64,000 nt of DNA from Limnomonas spitsbergensis (lineage: Eukaryota; Chlorophyta; Chlorophyceae; Chlamydomonadales), in the NCBI GenBank assembly GCA_037349105.1, contig JAYJMM010000111.1, positions 1,178,001-1,242,000 on the forward strand, read 5' to 3'. The position numbers and the translations under genes are program-made. How positions within the stretch are numbered: the first letter of the stretch is position 1; every line of letters starts with the position of its first letter. Below the pieces are notes generated by a model. It was not told the DNA's origin. It did no database searches and worked only from the letters and a program-made list of their open reading frames with translations. Below are positions 32,901-43,000 of the stretch, piece by piece.

Positions 32901-35900
32901 AACTTGTCGGTTACTACCATGTGAAACGTGTCGGTTACTATCAGGTGAAACGTGTCGGTTACTACCATGTGAAACTTGTCAGTTACTACCATGTGAAACT
33001 TGTCGGTTACTACCATGCGAAACGTGTCAGTTACTACCATGTGAAACTTGTCGGTTACTACCATGTGAAACTTGTTGGTTACTACCATGTGAAACTTGTC
33101 GGTTACTACCATGTGAAACTTGTCGGTTACTACCATGTGAAACTTGTCGGTTACTACCAGGTGAAACTTGTCGGTTACTACCATGTGAAACTTGTCGGTT
33201 ACTACCATGTGAAATTTGTCTGTTCCGAAAACCGAGCAGTCAATCAAAGTACAGCGCACACAATCAGTGATTTGGATCGACACTGGAGGCGATGGGCCTT
33301 CCGTAGCTGTTGGTGAGCATTTCAAATATGAAAATGAATGTCAACCAAGCAGCTCGTCAGCATTGAGCGCACAAGTTCAGTGCCTTGGCTATGCATCGTG
33401 ATCCCAAAGGGGCCCTGTCTGTGGTACCTGTTAGCGAGCATTTGAATCTGAATTTGAAGACATCTGCGCCTTGGTGTTTGAAGTGCAGGGTTTAGGGTTA
33501 AGAGTACATGCCTTGAGGGTTTAGGTGACACTGTCGGACAATTTTGAACGTGTGTGCATCTCAGCACTGTCCCCTACACCCTGCACCCACCTACCCTCCT
33601 ACCCTAAACCCAGGCCTACCCATTTGCTGAGCTGGCGGTGTTCACGGCCACCATTTCACTCTTCACGGGCGTTGCTAGCGCCATCCAGAACATCCTGTAC
33701 ACCTCGGCTCAATCCCTCTCGCTGGCCGGCAATCTCATAAGTAAGCACGGCGAGCCCTCAAGCCGCCCCTGCTGCCATACGTCTAGGTACCTTCTTCTTC
33801 CTGAGGCCCGATCCTTCTCACTGGCCCGCGGCAGTTTAGGTAATAGAGCAGAAGCAAGAGCTTGCCCTTGATGCCCCACGCGCTTCAATTTGCCAAGTCT
33901 AGCAGGAGGGCATGATTTATGAATGAAAAATGTCACGGTGACGGCGCGGAGGTGGCTTCGGCCCAGGCTGCGCTGTTTCCTTAACTCTCACGCCCCCCAC
34001 GGGGCGTAGCCTTCTTTCTTTCAATCAGGGAGATCAGGGTCTGGCAGGGCACCACCGGGTGTCTGAAATCCCTGATCAACAATATTACTGAGAGCACTTG
34101 CACTCCTTTGCCATGGCTAGCATGGTATCGGTATCCCTGCTGGGCCAAAGCGTCAATGCATGCACACGTCAGGCCTTCGGCGTTTTTCTCTTGGACCAGG
34201 CAGGTATGGATTTAATTATGAGGGCACTGACATCATTTGCTCTCTGGCGATTGAAATGCTCCGCTGGACTCTGAAGTCCCTAATATAATTGTGGGTGATA
34301 GCCTCCGTGCCGTAATTGTGGGTGATAGCCTCCGTGCCGTAATTGTGGGTGATAGCCTCCGTGCCGTAATTGTGGGTGATAGCCTCCGTGCCGTAATTGT
34401 GGGTGATAGCCTCCGTGCCGTAATTGTGGGTGATAGCCTCCGTGCCGTAATTGTGGGTAATAGCCTCCGTGCCGTAATTAAGTAGCGCCAGAGGTATTTG
34501 TGGGCATTGGCATGAGGTATTTCTCGTTTGTTTTCCTTGGCCCGGAGTTACCTTCTGCTGGACTCCGATTTTGCAGGCTTAATATTTAGCAAACTACAGA
34601 ATATAGGGCACAGCCAGGGGGAGGATGAGCACTGTGCACAGCTGCTGCTGCGCATGCTGCTGCGGCTGCGGCTGGTCTAGAGAGACTGCACAAAGAAGAG
34701 AGCATGCAGGTGTATTTCAGAATTAAAGAAAGAGTGCAGTGTGGACCGAGGCCACACTGGTCCTGAAGCACTTGCAAAGGCACTTCTCTGCTCCTGGATC
34801 AAACCCAGTCCAGATTCTTCATTCCTGTCAGATTGGATAATGCCAAAACCCTCAAGTCTCAGTTAACAATCCAGGTCTGGACATCTGACGAAAACACATC
34901 GCCCATTTATCCCTATTCCAGCACCTGCCTGCATGCCTTCAACTGCTCCGCTGAACTTTGAGGTCCCTAATATAATTGTGGCTTCTATCCTCCGTGCCGT
35001 TATTAAGTATCAAGGTCTGGACATCTGACGAAAACACACCGCCCCCTATTCCTGCACCTGCCTGCAGGCCTTCAATTGAATATCCAGCGAGCCTTCCCCA
35101 GCGGCCTCCCTGGTCCCGGCCAGCCTGGCGCCCCCGGCACCCCAGGCTTCCTGGGGCTGGACCAGTACCAGACCAAGGCTCAAATGGATCGACTGGTGAC
35201 AAGCACCCAGTCTGTCAACTCGTAAGAATGGTTTTAATAGCAGTTTGGATGGCTGGTTGAATGACAGCTTGCACGGCAGTTTGATCGGTAGTTTGAGTAA
35301 CATCTTTGGGTGACATTGTGGTGGCCAATATTGAGCAAACCAAACACCATTTAGACTTGGGCTTGTCAGGACGTAAGCTGCTCCTACCAAGAGTGTTGCT
35401 TGCCCCTAAATAAATAAATAAATAAATGATACGCCCTGAGGCGTGGTTTACGGAAGTCACCCGTTTGGCCGTAGCAGTAGGTGAGCTACCATACAACAAT
35501 TACAGATTTACCCGGGCTTCCACTAGTTGCTTGCCCGTACCTCCGGCCTGACATGCAAACAAAGCAGTTACCCCCCACCTACCTGCCCACCGTCACCCCA
35601 TTGTTTGCACCCTGGCATGGACAGCCCAGGCACTTGCGACCAGCCTGCTTCAAAACAATGAAGCAACCCTGTTCGTGCTCCAGTTTGCATGTTTAATAGC
35701 CACCAGCCTGCCTTGATATGTTAAACTGTCATCCTCAGCAAGATGCTACCCCCACACACATATGCGCAGCACTCAACCTCCTCACCAAACTATGAAGCAA
35801 CCCCTGCTTGTGTCGCAGTTTGCATGTTTGGTTGCCTCCTGCCTGCCTTCATCTATTAAACTGTCATCATCAGTCAATCTCCTCATGCCCTACGGCTCCT

Positions 35901-37484
35901 CATGCCCTTCTTACTCCTCATGCCCTCCCGCTCCTCATGCCCTTCCCGCTCCTCATGCCCTCCAGCTCCTCATGCCCTCCTGCTTCTCATGCCCTCCTGC
36001 TCCTCATGCCCTCCTGCTCCTCATGCCCTCCTGCTCCTCATGCCCTCCCGCTCCTCATGCCCTTCCCGCTCCTCATGCCCTTCCCGCTCCTCATGCCCTC
36101 CTGCTACTCATGCCCTCCTGCTACTCATGCCCTCCTGCTCCTCATGCCCTCCTGCTCCTCATGCCCTCCCGCTCCTCATGCCCTTCCCGCTCCTCATGCC
36201 CTCCTGCTCCTCATGCCCTCCTGCTCCTCATGCCCTCCCGCTCCTCATGCCCTTCCCGCTCCTCATGCCCTCCTGCTCCTCATGCCCTCCTGCTCCTCAT
36301 GCCCTCCTGCTCCTCATGCCCTCCCGCTCCTCATGCCCTTCCCGCTCCTCATGCCCTCCTGCTCCTCATGCCCTCCTGCTCCTCATGCCCTCCCGCTCCT
36401 CATGCCCTTCCCGCTCCTCATGCCCTCCTGCTCCTCATGCCCTCCTGCTCCTCATGCCCTACATGCCCTCCAGATCATCATGCCCTCTTGCTCCTCATGC
36501 CCTCCTGCTACTCATGCCCTTCCCGCTCCTCATGCCCTCCCGCTCCTTATGCCCTCTCGCTCCTCATGCCCTCCTGATCCGCATGCCCTTCCTGCTCCTC
36601 ATGTCCTCCTGCTCCTCATGTCCTCCTGCTCCTCATGCCCTTCCTGCTCCTCATGCCCTCCTGCTCCTCATGTCCTCCTGCTCCTCATGCCCTTCCCGCT
36701 CCTCATGCCCCCCTGCTCCTTATGCCCTCTCGCTCCTCATGCCCTTCCCGCTCCTCATGCCCTCCTGCTCCTCATGCCCTCCTGCTACTCATGCCCTTCC
36801 TGATCCTCATACCCTTCCTGCTCCTCATATCCTCCTGCTCCTCATGCCCTCCTGCTCCTCATGCCCTCCTGCTCCTCATGCCCTTCCGGCTCCTCATGTC
36901 CTCCTGCTCCTCATGTCCTCCTGCTCCTCATGTCCTCCTGCTCCTCATGTCCACCTGCTCCTCATGCCCTTCCCGCTCCTCATGCCCCCCTGCTCCTTAT
37001 GCCCTCTCGCTCCTCATGCCCTTCCCGCTCCTCATGCCCTCCTGCTCCTTATACCCTCTCGCTCCTCATGCCCTCTCGCTCCTCATGCCCTCCTGATCCT
37101 CATACCCTTCCTGCTCCTCATATCCTCCTGCTCCTCATGCCCTCCTGCTCCTCATGCCCTCCTGCTCCTCATGCCCTTCCAGCTCCTCATGCCCTCCTGA
37201 TCCACATGCCCTCCTGCTCCTCTTACATTTTTCGCTCCTCATGCCCTTCCTGCTCCTCACGCCCTTCCTGCTCCTCATGCCCTTCCCGCTCCTGCAGGCA
37301 GCTGCTGCCCTGGGTTCTCCGCGGCGGTGTTGCGGCCCCGCTATCCCTGGCCACCGACATGTTGACCTCCATTGGGTCCAATCTGAACAGAATGTCCACA
37401 TACACCTTCCCAGCAACCATGGGGGGACAGCTAGTAGCCACGGTCTTAAATGCTACAGCAGCATTGAATGTTACCACTGCATAA
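29991..37484 (+). CDS. Gene D: seven-exon family member with a collagen-like insert
   Basis: Exons: 29991-30092, 30768-30905, 31462-31578, 32097-32219, 33614-33740, 35068-35221 and 37298-37484 (stop TAA). GT-AG borders and the same phases as B and C; about 315 residues. The leader is longer (34 residues) with hydrophobic core ALTLLLLLVAAML. Exon 2 has DVVDALMEAFSG. Exon 3 ends PFGSGKNLEEFR. Exon 4 encodes KWYKDARTFL and DDAVRIGGYI. Exon 5 starts AYPFAELAVF and is hydrophobic but lacks the Gly/Ala run of B and C. Exon 6 is longer than in B or C and carries four to five Gly-X-Y triplets (GLPGPGQPGAPGTPG), a collagen-like motif absent from the paralogues. Exon 7 encodes LRGGVAAPLSLATDM and ends LNVTTA. 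Function unknown; most diverged of the three complete members. Introns hold 24-bp and 15-bp minisatellites. Confidence 0.8.
32522..33218. repeat. 24-bp minisatellite, about 29 copies
   Basis: Unit GGTTACTACCATGTGAAACT plus TGTC or TGTT, in intron 4 of gene D. The period is a multiple of three, so several frames on both strands are open and give 8-residue repeats. It lies between strong splice sites of the flanking exons and is read as intronic. Confidence 0.95.
33935..34022 (+). mobile_element. LINE-B 3' tail, well preserved
   Basis: GGTGACGGCGCGGAGGTGGC, TTCGGCCCAGGCTGCGCTG, the ACGCCCC / GGGGCGT hairpin and a CTTCTTTCTTTC tail. Lies in intron 5 of gene D and is almost identical to the copy at 26721. 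Confidence 0.8.
34288..34482. repeat. 27-bp tandem repeat, about 7 copies
   Basis: Unit AATTGTGGGTGATAGCCTCC plus GTGCCGT, in intron 5 of gene D. A single diverged unit recurs at 34972-35005 after the same CCCTAATATAATTGTGG lead-in, so the array sits inside a larger duplicated segment. Confidence 0.95.
34867..35067 (+). repeat. Tandem copy of the gene D exon-6 acceptor region
   Basis: The segment GGTCTGGACATCTGACGAAA through CACCTGCCTGCATGCCTTCAA (34877-34940) recurs at 35014-35077, where the acceptor reads CCTGCAG followed by GCCTTCAA. In the upstream copy the AG has become AT, so that site should be dead. Offset is about 134-137 bp. Confidence 0.85.
35407..35475 (-). mobile_element. LINE-A-type 3' tail with (TTTA)n
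   Basis: On the minus strand: ACTTCCGTAAACCACGCCTC, AGGGCGTATC, then (ATTT)n. ACGCC-TCA-GGGCGT forms a hairpin just before the tetranucleotide tail. It resembles the LINE-A 3' end (CCACGCTCAGGCG then (TTTC)n). Confidence 0.6.
35880..37290. repeat. 15-bp minisatellite (CTCCTCATGCCCTCC), about 90 copies
   Basis: 1.4-kb array in intron 6 of gene D, ending right at the acceptor of the last exon, so it forms the polypyrimidine-rich 3' end of the intron. Units of 15 and 16 bp (CTTCC variants) make higher-order blocks. Long open frames across it are artefacts. Confidence 0.96.
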
Positions 37485-37758
37485 CTAGGTCAAGATGTCA
37501 TACCTCTAGGCCGAACGCTAAAAAGGCCAGGTCACGGGATGGCAGTGTGAATGTTAGAGACAGAGGCCTGTGCAACCTTTGTTTTCCTTTTAGCCCCGTA
37601 GTACATGCGAAGGTTCATGTGCTCATGAGTTCACGTTCCATGCGCCTCCTTGGTGCGGAAGAACTGTAGTGACTGAAGCTACCACACAAATTTGGGTTAC
37701 GTGTGTCAAATTGTCACGACGTATGGGTGCACCGCACGTAGTATGGGAGGATTGTACC

Positions 37759-37972
37759 GTGACAGTTGTGCGCAGTGACAGTTGTGCGTAGTGACAGTTG
37801 TGCGCTGTGACAGTTGTGCGCAGTGACTTTATGCAGTGACAGATGTGCGCATGCAGTGACAGTTGTGCGCAGTGACAGTTGTGCGCAGTGACAGTTGTGC
37901 GCAGTGACAGTTGTGCGCAGTGACAGTTGTGCGCAGTGACAGTTGTGCGCAGTGACAGTTGTGCGCAGTGAT
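37759..37972. repeat. 16-bp minisatellite (GACAGTTGTGCGCAGT), about 13 copies
   Basis: Nearly perfect units with one interruption near 37825-37855. It lies about 275 bp downstream of the gene D stop codon, like the arrays following genes B and C. Confidence 0.95.
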
Positions 37973-38447
37973 TCTGTATGATCACTGGTTCCTCGTGACA
38001 AAATGTTTAATGTGTTTGTATACAGCATTCTCCCTCATACTACCTCCCTTGTCCCATGAGAGGTTTAGCTTTTTTCTTTCTGGCCGTAGCATGTTCACAG
38101 TGCAGCACTGGCGGTGTAATGATTGTCTAAGGTCTCACAACTCCATGTGATAACTATTGTTGAGGCGGGGGCAGCCCCATTTCAGTTTGCCCATGAGAAG
38201 TCTTTGTTCTGGCTTTTGGGGCAAGTTTTGGGGCTTCTGCTTTGGGGGACTTTCACGTTGCCATACGGCAGCGTTTTTGGTAGGTTGACGGTGAGGAGCA
38301 ACTAGTTTATCCTGTCCTAGTTCATGTAAATGCTCAAACCGTTCTCAACCTGTGCCATGCTTCAAGTCTGAAGCTCTGCTATTGCTCCTCTGCTCCGTCC
38401 CTGGATGAAAAAATGATAAACAAACCACAGCACACATTCTTACAGAG

Positions 38448-38592
38448 GTGCAACGGCATGAACTGATTTTGACAGCTACATCTCGCATCATTCTGAGGGG
38501 GTAAGGGGGTCACACTTTGTGTAAAAATAAATGTGTTACCCCCTCAGAATGATGCGAGATGTGGCTGTCAAAGTCAGTTAATGCCGTTACAC
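38448..38592. mobile_element. Foldback MITE with about 57-bp terminal inverted repeats
   Basis: Left arm GTGCAACGGCATGAACTGAT...GATGTAGCTGTC region (minus sense) through CATTCTGAGGGGGTAA pairs with right arm TTACCCCCTCAGAATG through TGCCGTTACAC. The arms are nearly complementary over most of their length and flank a 25-30 bp centre containing TGTGTAAAAATAAATGTGTT. No coding capacity. It abuts a family-2 repeat copy. Confidence 0.85.
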
Positions 38593-38594
38593 TA

Positions 38595-38645
38595 GTTACA
38601 CCTCTTGGCCCTGCTTAAATAAACCTCGGCCACGTCGGCAAACAT
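38595..38645 (-). repeat. GCGGCCGAG dispersed repeat (family 2)
   Basis: Minus-strand copy (TTACACCTCTTGGCCCTGCT, then CCTCGGCCACGTCGG on the plus strand). The purine-rich flank that follows (AAAGTCAAAGGAGAAAGC) is also seen at the copy near 6560, suggesting that the repeat unit is longer than the core. Confidence 0.6.
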
Positions 38646-39045
38646 CAAGTCAGCTAGGAAAGTCAAAGGAGAAAGCTCGAGAGGAAAGATAGGAAAGCAA
38701 GTTGATCTTCCAAACAAAAAGAACAACAAGAATAAAAAGGTCAGGCAGACCGTAGGCAGTACTTGGGTCAGCCACTGCCTGATGAAGTTTGGGGGCGGCT
38801 GCTCCATGCTCCATGGAGGACTGTAACGCGACAGCAATACTGCACTTCAAAACTGCCATTCGGTCATAACATTCGGCTTCAGTCTCTTCAATAACGACTC
38901 AGCTGTGAGAGGGTAGCCAGATGGGGTGGTAGATTTAGGTAGAAGCAAGGCCGCGCGCTAACAGGGCAAGTACAACCAAAGGTAGGGACTAGGTCTCACA
39001 GGGCAAGACAGAATAGAGCAACTCTTCTTTACTCCCTTCTGAACA

Positions 39046-39101
39046 GTTGGGCGCCCACGCGGCCGAGCTTTGAGCGGGCCCAGAGGTGTAACGTTATTGA
39101 C
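39046..39101 (+). repeat. GCGGCCGAG dispersed repeat (family 2), clean copy
   Basis: AGTTGGGCGCCCACGCGGCC, GAGCTTTGAGCGGGCCCAGA, then GGTGTAACGTTATTGAC. This is the best preserved copy of the core. Confidence 0.75.
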
Positions 39102-40056
39102 GGAATAGAGCAACCCTAAAGATCATTTTCAAAGCAAGTACTAGGGAGGTCTTAGATGCCTCCCGGAGACCAGCTAGTGGCGCCTTAAGGTAAATGTTAA
39201 ACTTCATCTTGGTCACCATGTTGGTGAAAACTAGCCAGACCCAGAGGAACAAGGCTGCAAAGGTAAGCCCGGCTTACATGATGATTTGTAGGGTGGTTGC
39301 CTACCAGGGATTTTCTTAGTGGTTGCCGTAGCGGAAGTGGTAACCAAATATTTAATTCGGCAAAGCTGAGGTACAGTCGTGCGGTAACGGAAAACGATGA
39401 AATCAATCAGAATAGGGAAAACCTCGGCGCCTGCTGCACGCATTTCACCAAAAACTCGCCTATTTAAACTGGTAAGCATAATTAATACCAAATGTCACTA
39501 AGAAAACTGGCGCCTACCTAGCCTACCCAGCGTGTCTAGGGAGGTAGGAGTAATCGTAAAAGATTGCAATGCATTTCTGGATGGAAGGCGGCTATCAATG
39601 ATGCACGAACGAATCATCAGCACAATGCATGCAGTTCAATGCTAATATTTTAGCTGCCAGTGTTTACTTGGGCGCTTACCAATATTCTAGCACGAAACAG
39701 ACCACGGCAGGCAGATGGGCAACCACCACTACATACTCCACCGTTGGAAACTAGACCTTGACCAGACAAGGGCGGTGGCGCAGGAAGCAGGTCTTGCCAC
39801 CGGTGGTTCAGGAAGCGTGGCTTGATGTATCCGATCCGATCCGATCCGTGATGTAGCTGAGTTGTAGCTGAAGCACCCTAATAAACCCAGTAACACGGTA
39901 ACACGGTTAATAAACAGTGCTAGCAACAATGAAACATGCTTATCTGCCTTTCCTGGATTCTGTGCTCAAGGCATGAGGATTTTCGAGAGGGTTAATTAAC
40001 CGATGAATACTGCTACATTTGGATCCAAGCAAGAAAAACGGATAGGCCCCGCCCTC

Positions 40057-43000
40057 GAAAGAAAGAAAGAAAGAAAACGCCTGAGCGTGGCTTGAGGAAT
40101 ACGGGATTTTAAATGCCGTACACCGGGAGACAAAAACCTGGTGGTTAAGGAGGGTCGTCAAGGGGTATCGGACAAAAATGGGCAGGGGAGTTTTCCAGAT
40201 GGCGTCGCTGACGAAGGATGTTTACATGGCAGCGTATGGTATGCTTCGTGAGACGGCTGAGGACGGAGGAGATGTCGTGTTTGGAGACACCGAGCATGCT
40301 AAGGATTTTATCGGCAGGACGAAAGAGGAAGCCTGCGGTGCCCAGAAGGATGATATGTGTATGAGAAGAAGGCGGGGAAGGATGAGGGGGGGGGAAGGGC
40401 ACGGTCGGCGAAGGATCAGGGGGAAGGGCAGGATGGAGAACGGGTGCCAATGAAACTGTCCAACCATTATGTTTGAGGAGAAGGATAAGATTTAAATGTT
40501 GTTCTGACTTACGGGCATGGCATTGTTCGAAAGAAAATTCGGAGGTGTAACCAACTTCAACAACGTGTATAGTGCAAGTCCTCTGGAGCCGAGACATAGT
40601 TTGTGAGCTAGAGAGTTGACCAGCGCGGTAAAGACGAAGGAATTCGGAATGTGGGAGACCTTGGACAATAAGCAAATCCGGTCGCAATTTGTCACAGTAA
40701 TCAAAGGTGTCAGGGAAAGTGGGGGGTCGTCGGGGCACTAGCCAACGTGGGAGACGGGTGTCATAGACCCCGAAGGGAAGGTTAGCACGGGAAGTGGCAT
40801 CCATGATAGTAAAAGAGGAGCCTAGGGAGCCATTAGCAATAGCAGTTTGGATGATGCATACAGCTCGGTTGTGTCGAGCAATGTATGAGGCGGACATGGA
40901 GGAATGAGCACAGCCGCCTAAAAGATGGCCAGGGGTATCATTGGGATGGGAGCATATGGGACAGTGGGGGGTGGTGCGAGTGCCTACAGCCGTTTTGTAA
41001 GGGCGGTTCATTTGCATGGCTGTAGATGCAGTCCACAGGGTATTGGTGCGCGATTTGAGGATGTTGCGAATACCACTAAAGGGCAGACCCATGTGCCATA
41101 GGATGGGAAGGTAGGAGGCGAGGGCAGAGGCAACGAGGACTTGCATGCGGACATAGCGCAAGGGCAGAGGGGGAGAAGTAGGACCATCTGTTAGAAGGGG
41201 GCAGTTTCGGGACATGTGTTCCTTCAAAGAATGGGTAAGGTCTGATGCAAACCACGGTTCGTCCGTGTCATGGGGGGGTGGGAGGCATGGCCATGCAGGT
41301 AAGTGTGCGAAGTGATGGACATCTGAGGTGCATGTGATGTCGCATTGGTCGGGGGATTTGAGGGCGAGTGCAGCACCCTTATCTGCGAGTTCATTGCCAA
41401 TGATACCGATGTGAGATTTGACCTTGTACAGGTGAAAATGGTGGCGGAGGCGTAGCCTGGTAAGGATGAGAGCACGAATGTCGAGGAGAAGGGGGGCGTG
41501 TTTACATTCAAGCAAAGTGTGCGGGTGGCGAAGGGCCTTCTGCGTATCATAGAGAGAAACCAAGGAATCTGAGAAAATGGTAAGATCACCGGTGTGGTGT
41601 AAGGCGGCATGAATGAGGGCAGCATGGATGCCAGCAAGCTCAGCCCGTGTAATAGTGTTGGTTTCAGCCCGGCCATCGGGGTGGACTGTGTAGGTAGTGC
41701 TGTCTTGAGTACAATAGAAGGCCGCACCCGTGGCTGTGCCTTTGCCAGGTGTAGATAGGGCCGAGCCATCGGTGTAATATGCCGGTATATCGTGCCAACG
41801 GAGGGGGAAGGAGGGGGCGTAGGGTGTGTGGGTTGTCGTGCTTGGCTGGGCTGAGGGTGGAGGTGCAAGTATTGTGGTGGGCAGAGGAAGGAGATTTGCC
41901 TGGCCAAAACCGGACGGGAGCAAGTGGCGAGAAGGGTGGGAGGAGCCCGGGGCCAAAGTAGGAGCAAGATATGGGAAAGTACGGGTTGTGTCCCCAAGAG
42001 TATTGGAGATGAGGAGGAGGAGAAGGTCAAATTTCGGCATGCCTGCGTTAGGAATATCGGCCGGAGTGAGATGGTCGGGGGGAAGAAAAGGTAAATGGGT
42101 GTGGTGGAGGTTGGTGTAAGAGATATGGCGATGGCCTGATTTAAGGAGGGTCATGAATTTGGCCTGTTTCCAATTGGGAACAACGATGAAGGTCGATGTA
42201 GGTATGTGGGGTTGTGTTTGAAGTGATGCCAACGACCATCGGATAGCCCTGAGCAATGCAGGACCAGAAAAAGGAGGCTCGACCAAGGAGGTGCCTGTCC
42301 ATGGGGTGGAATAAGGTTGATAGAGAGCCCCAAATAAGCAGTCTTTCTCACGAAGTGAGGAATATTGAAGGGCTGAAAATGGGACGGAGAGGGGTGAAGA
42401 GAAACGGTGGATCGTGAGGGGCATGATAGCAGAGATATCAGTGTGGAGGCTTGCAGGTGTGACCCAATGGGCATTGATGGCAGGGGGTGGGAGTAATGGT
42501 GAATGTTTGCCAGTGCGTGAGGTAGTGTTGGGGCGTTGGGGAGAGGTATTGGAGAGGCGGTATCGGAGGAGTAAGGAGGCAAGATCGTGTGCGAAGGACC
42601 CGTCAGTGAGGCGTGCGAAGTCAGTTGGGTGTGTGGTGCGGATGCGGTCATAGCACGCGCGTAGCCAGAGGAGGCGGCGGACAGGAATGTGACCAACATA
42701 AGTGCCATTGGGTCGGTATACAAATGCCCTGTCGAGATGGGTCTGGGCCATAGGGGTGGAGAGGGTTGGCGTAGGGAAGGGTGTTTGTGTGGTAGGATAA
42801 CGGAGTCCAATTTGGATAGTGAAGGAGAGGGGTGGGAGGATGTCGTAATCGGGGTGAACTGGTGAGGTATGGATGACGAGGTGGGAATCGATGAGTGATT
42901 GGTCTAGTAGATAATTGGGGTCTTCACCCGGAGGCGGGGGGAAAGGGGTGACCGAGGGAAAAGGATCCCTAGACCATGTGCCTTGCTGTTGGAGATTGGT

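Larger units (their letters stand above)
37485..40056. other. Intergenic region between gene D and LINE-A
   Basis: No supported gene. Holds a 16-bp array (37759-37972), a foldback element (38448-38592), and family-2 repeat copies at 38595-38645 (-) and 39046-39101 (+). Confidence 0.5.

Noticed and set aside
32522..33218. TALE- or leucine-rich-repeat-like protein domain
   Set aside because: The 8-residue period and lack of any family signature do not match; nucleotide-level repeat explains it.
32420..33325. Open frames of 260-300 codons on both strands with 8-residue repeats
   Set aside because: A 24-bp repeat keeps frames open by its period. Conserved exons 4 and 5 of gene D flank it with correct phases, so it is intronic.
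35762..37290. Long frames rich in Pro, His, Ala, Leu and Ser
   Set aside because: 15-bp minisatellite; only the final part from 37298 matches the family and is a real exon.
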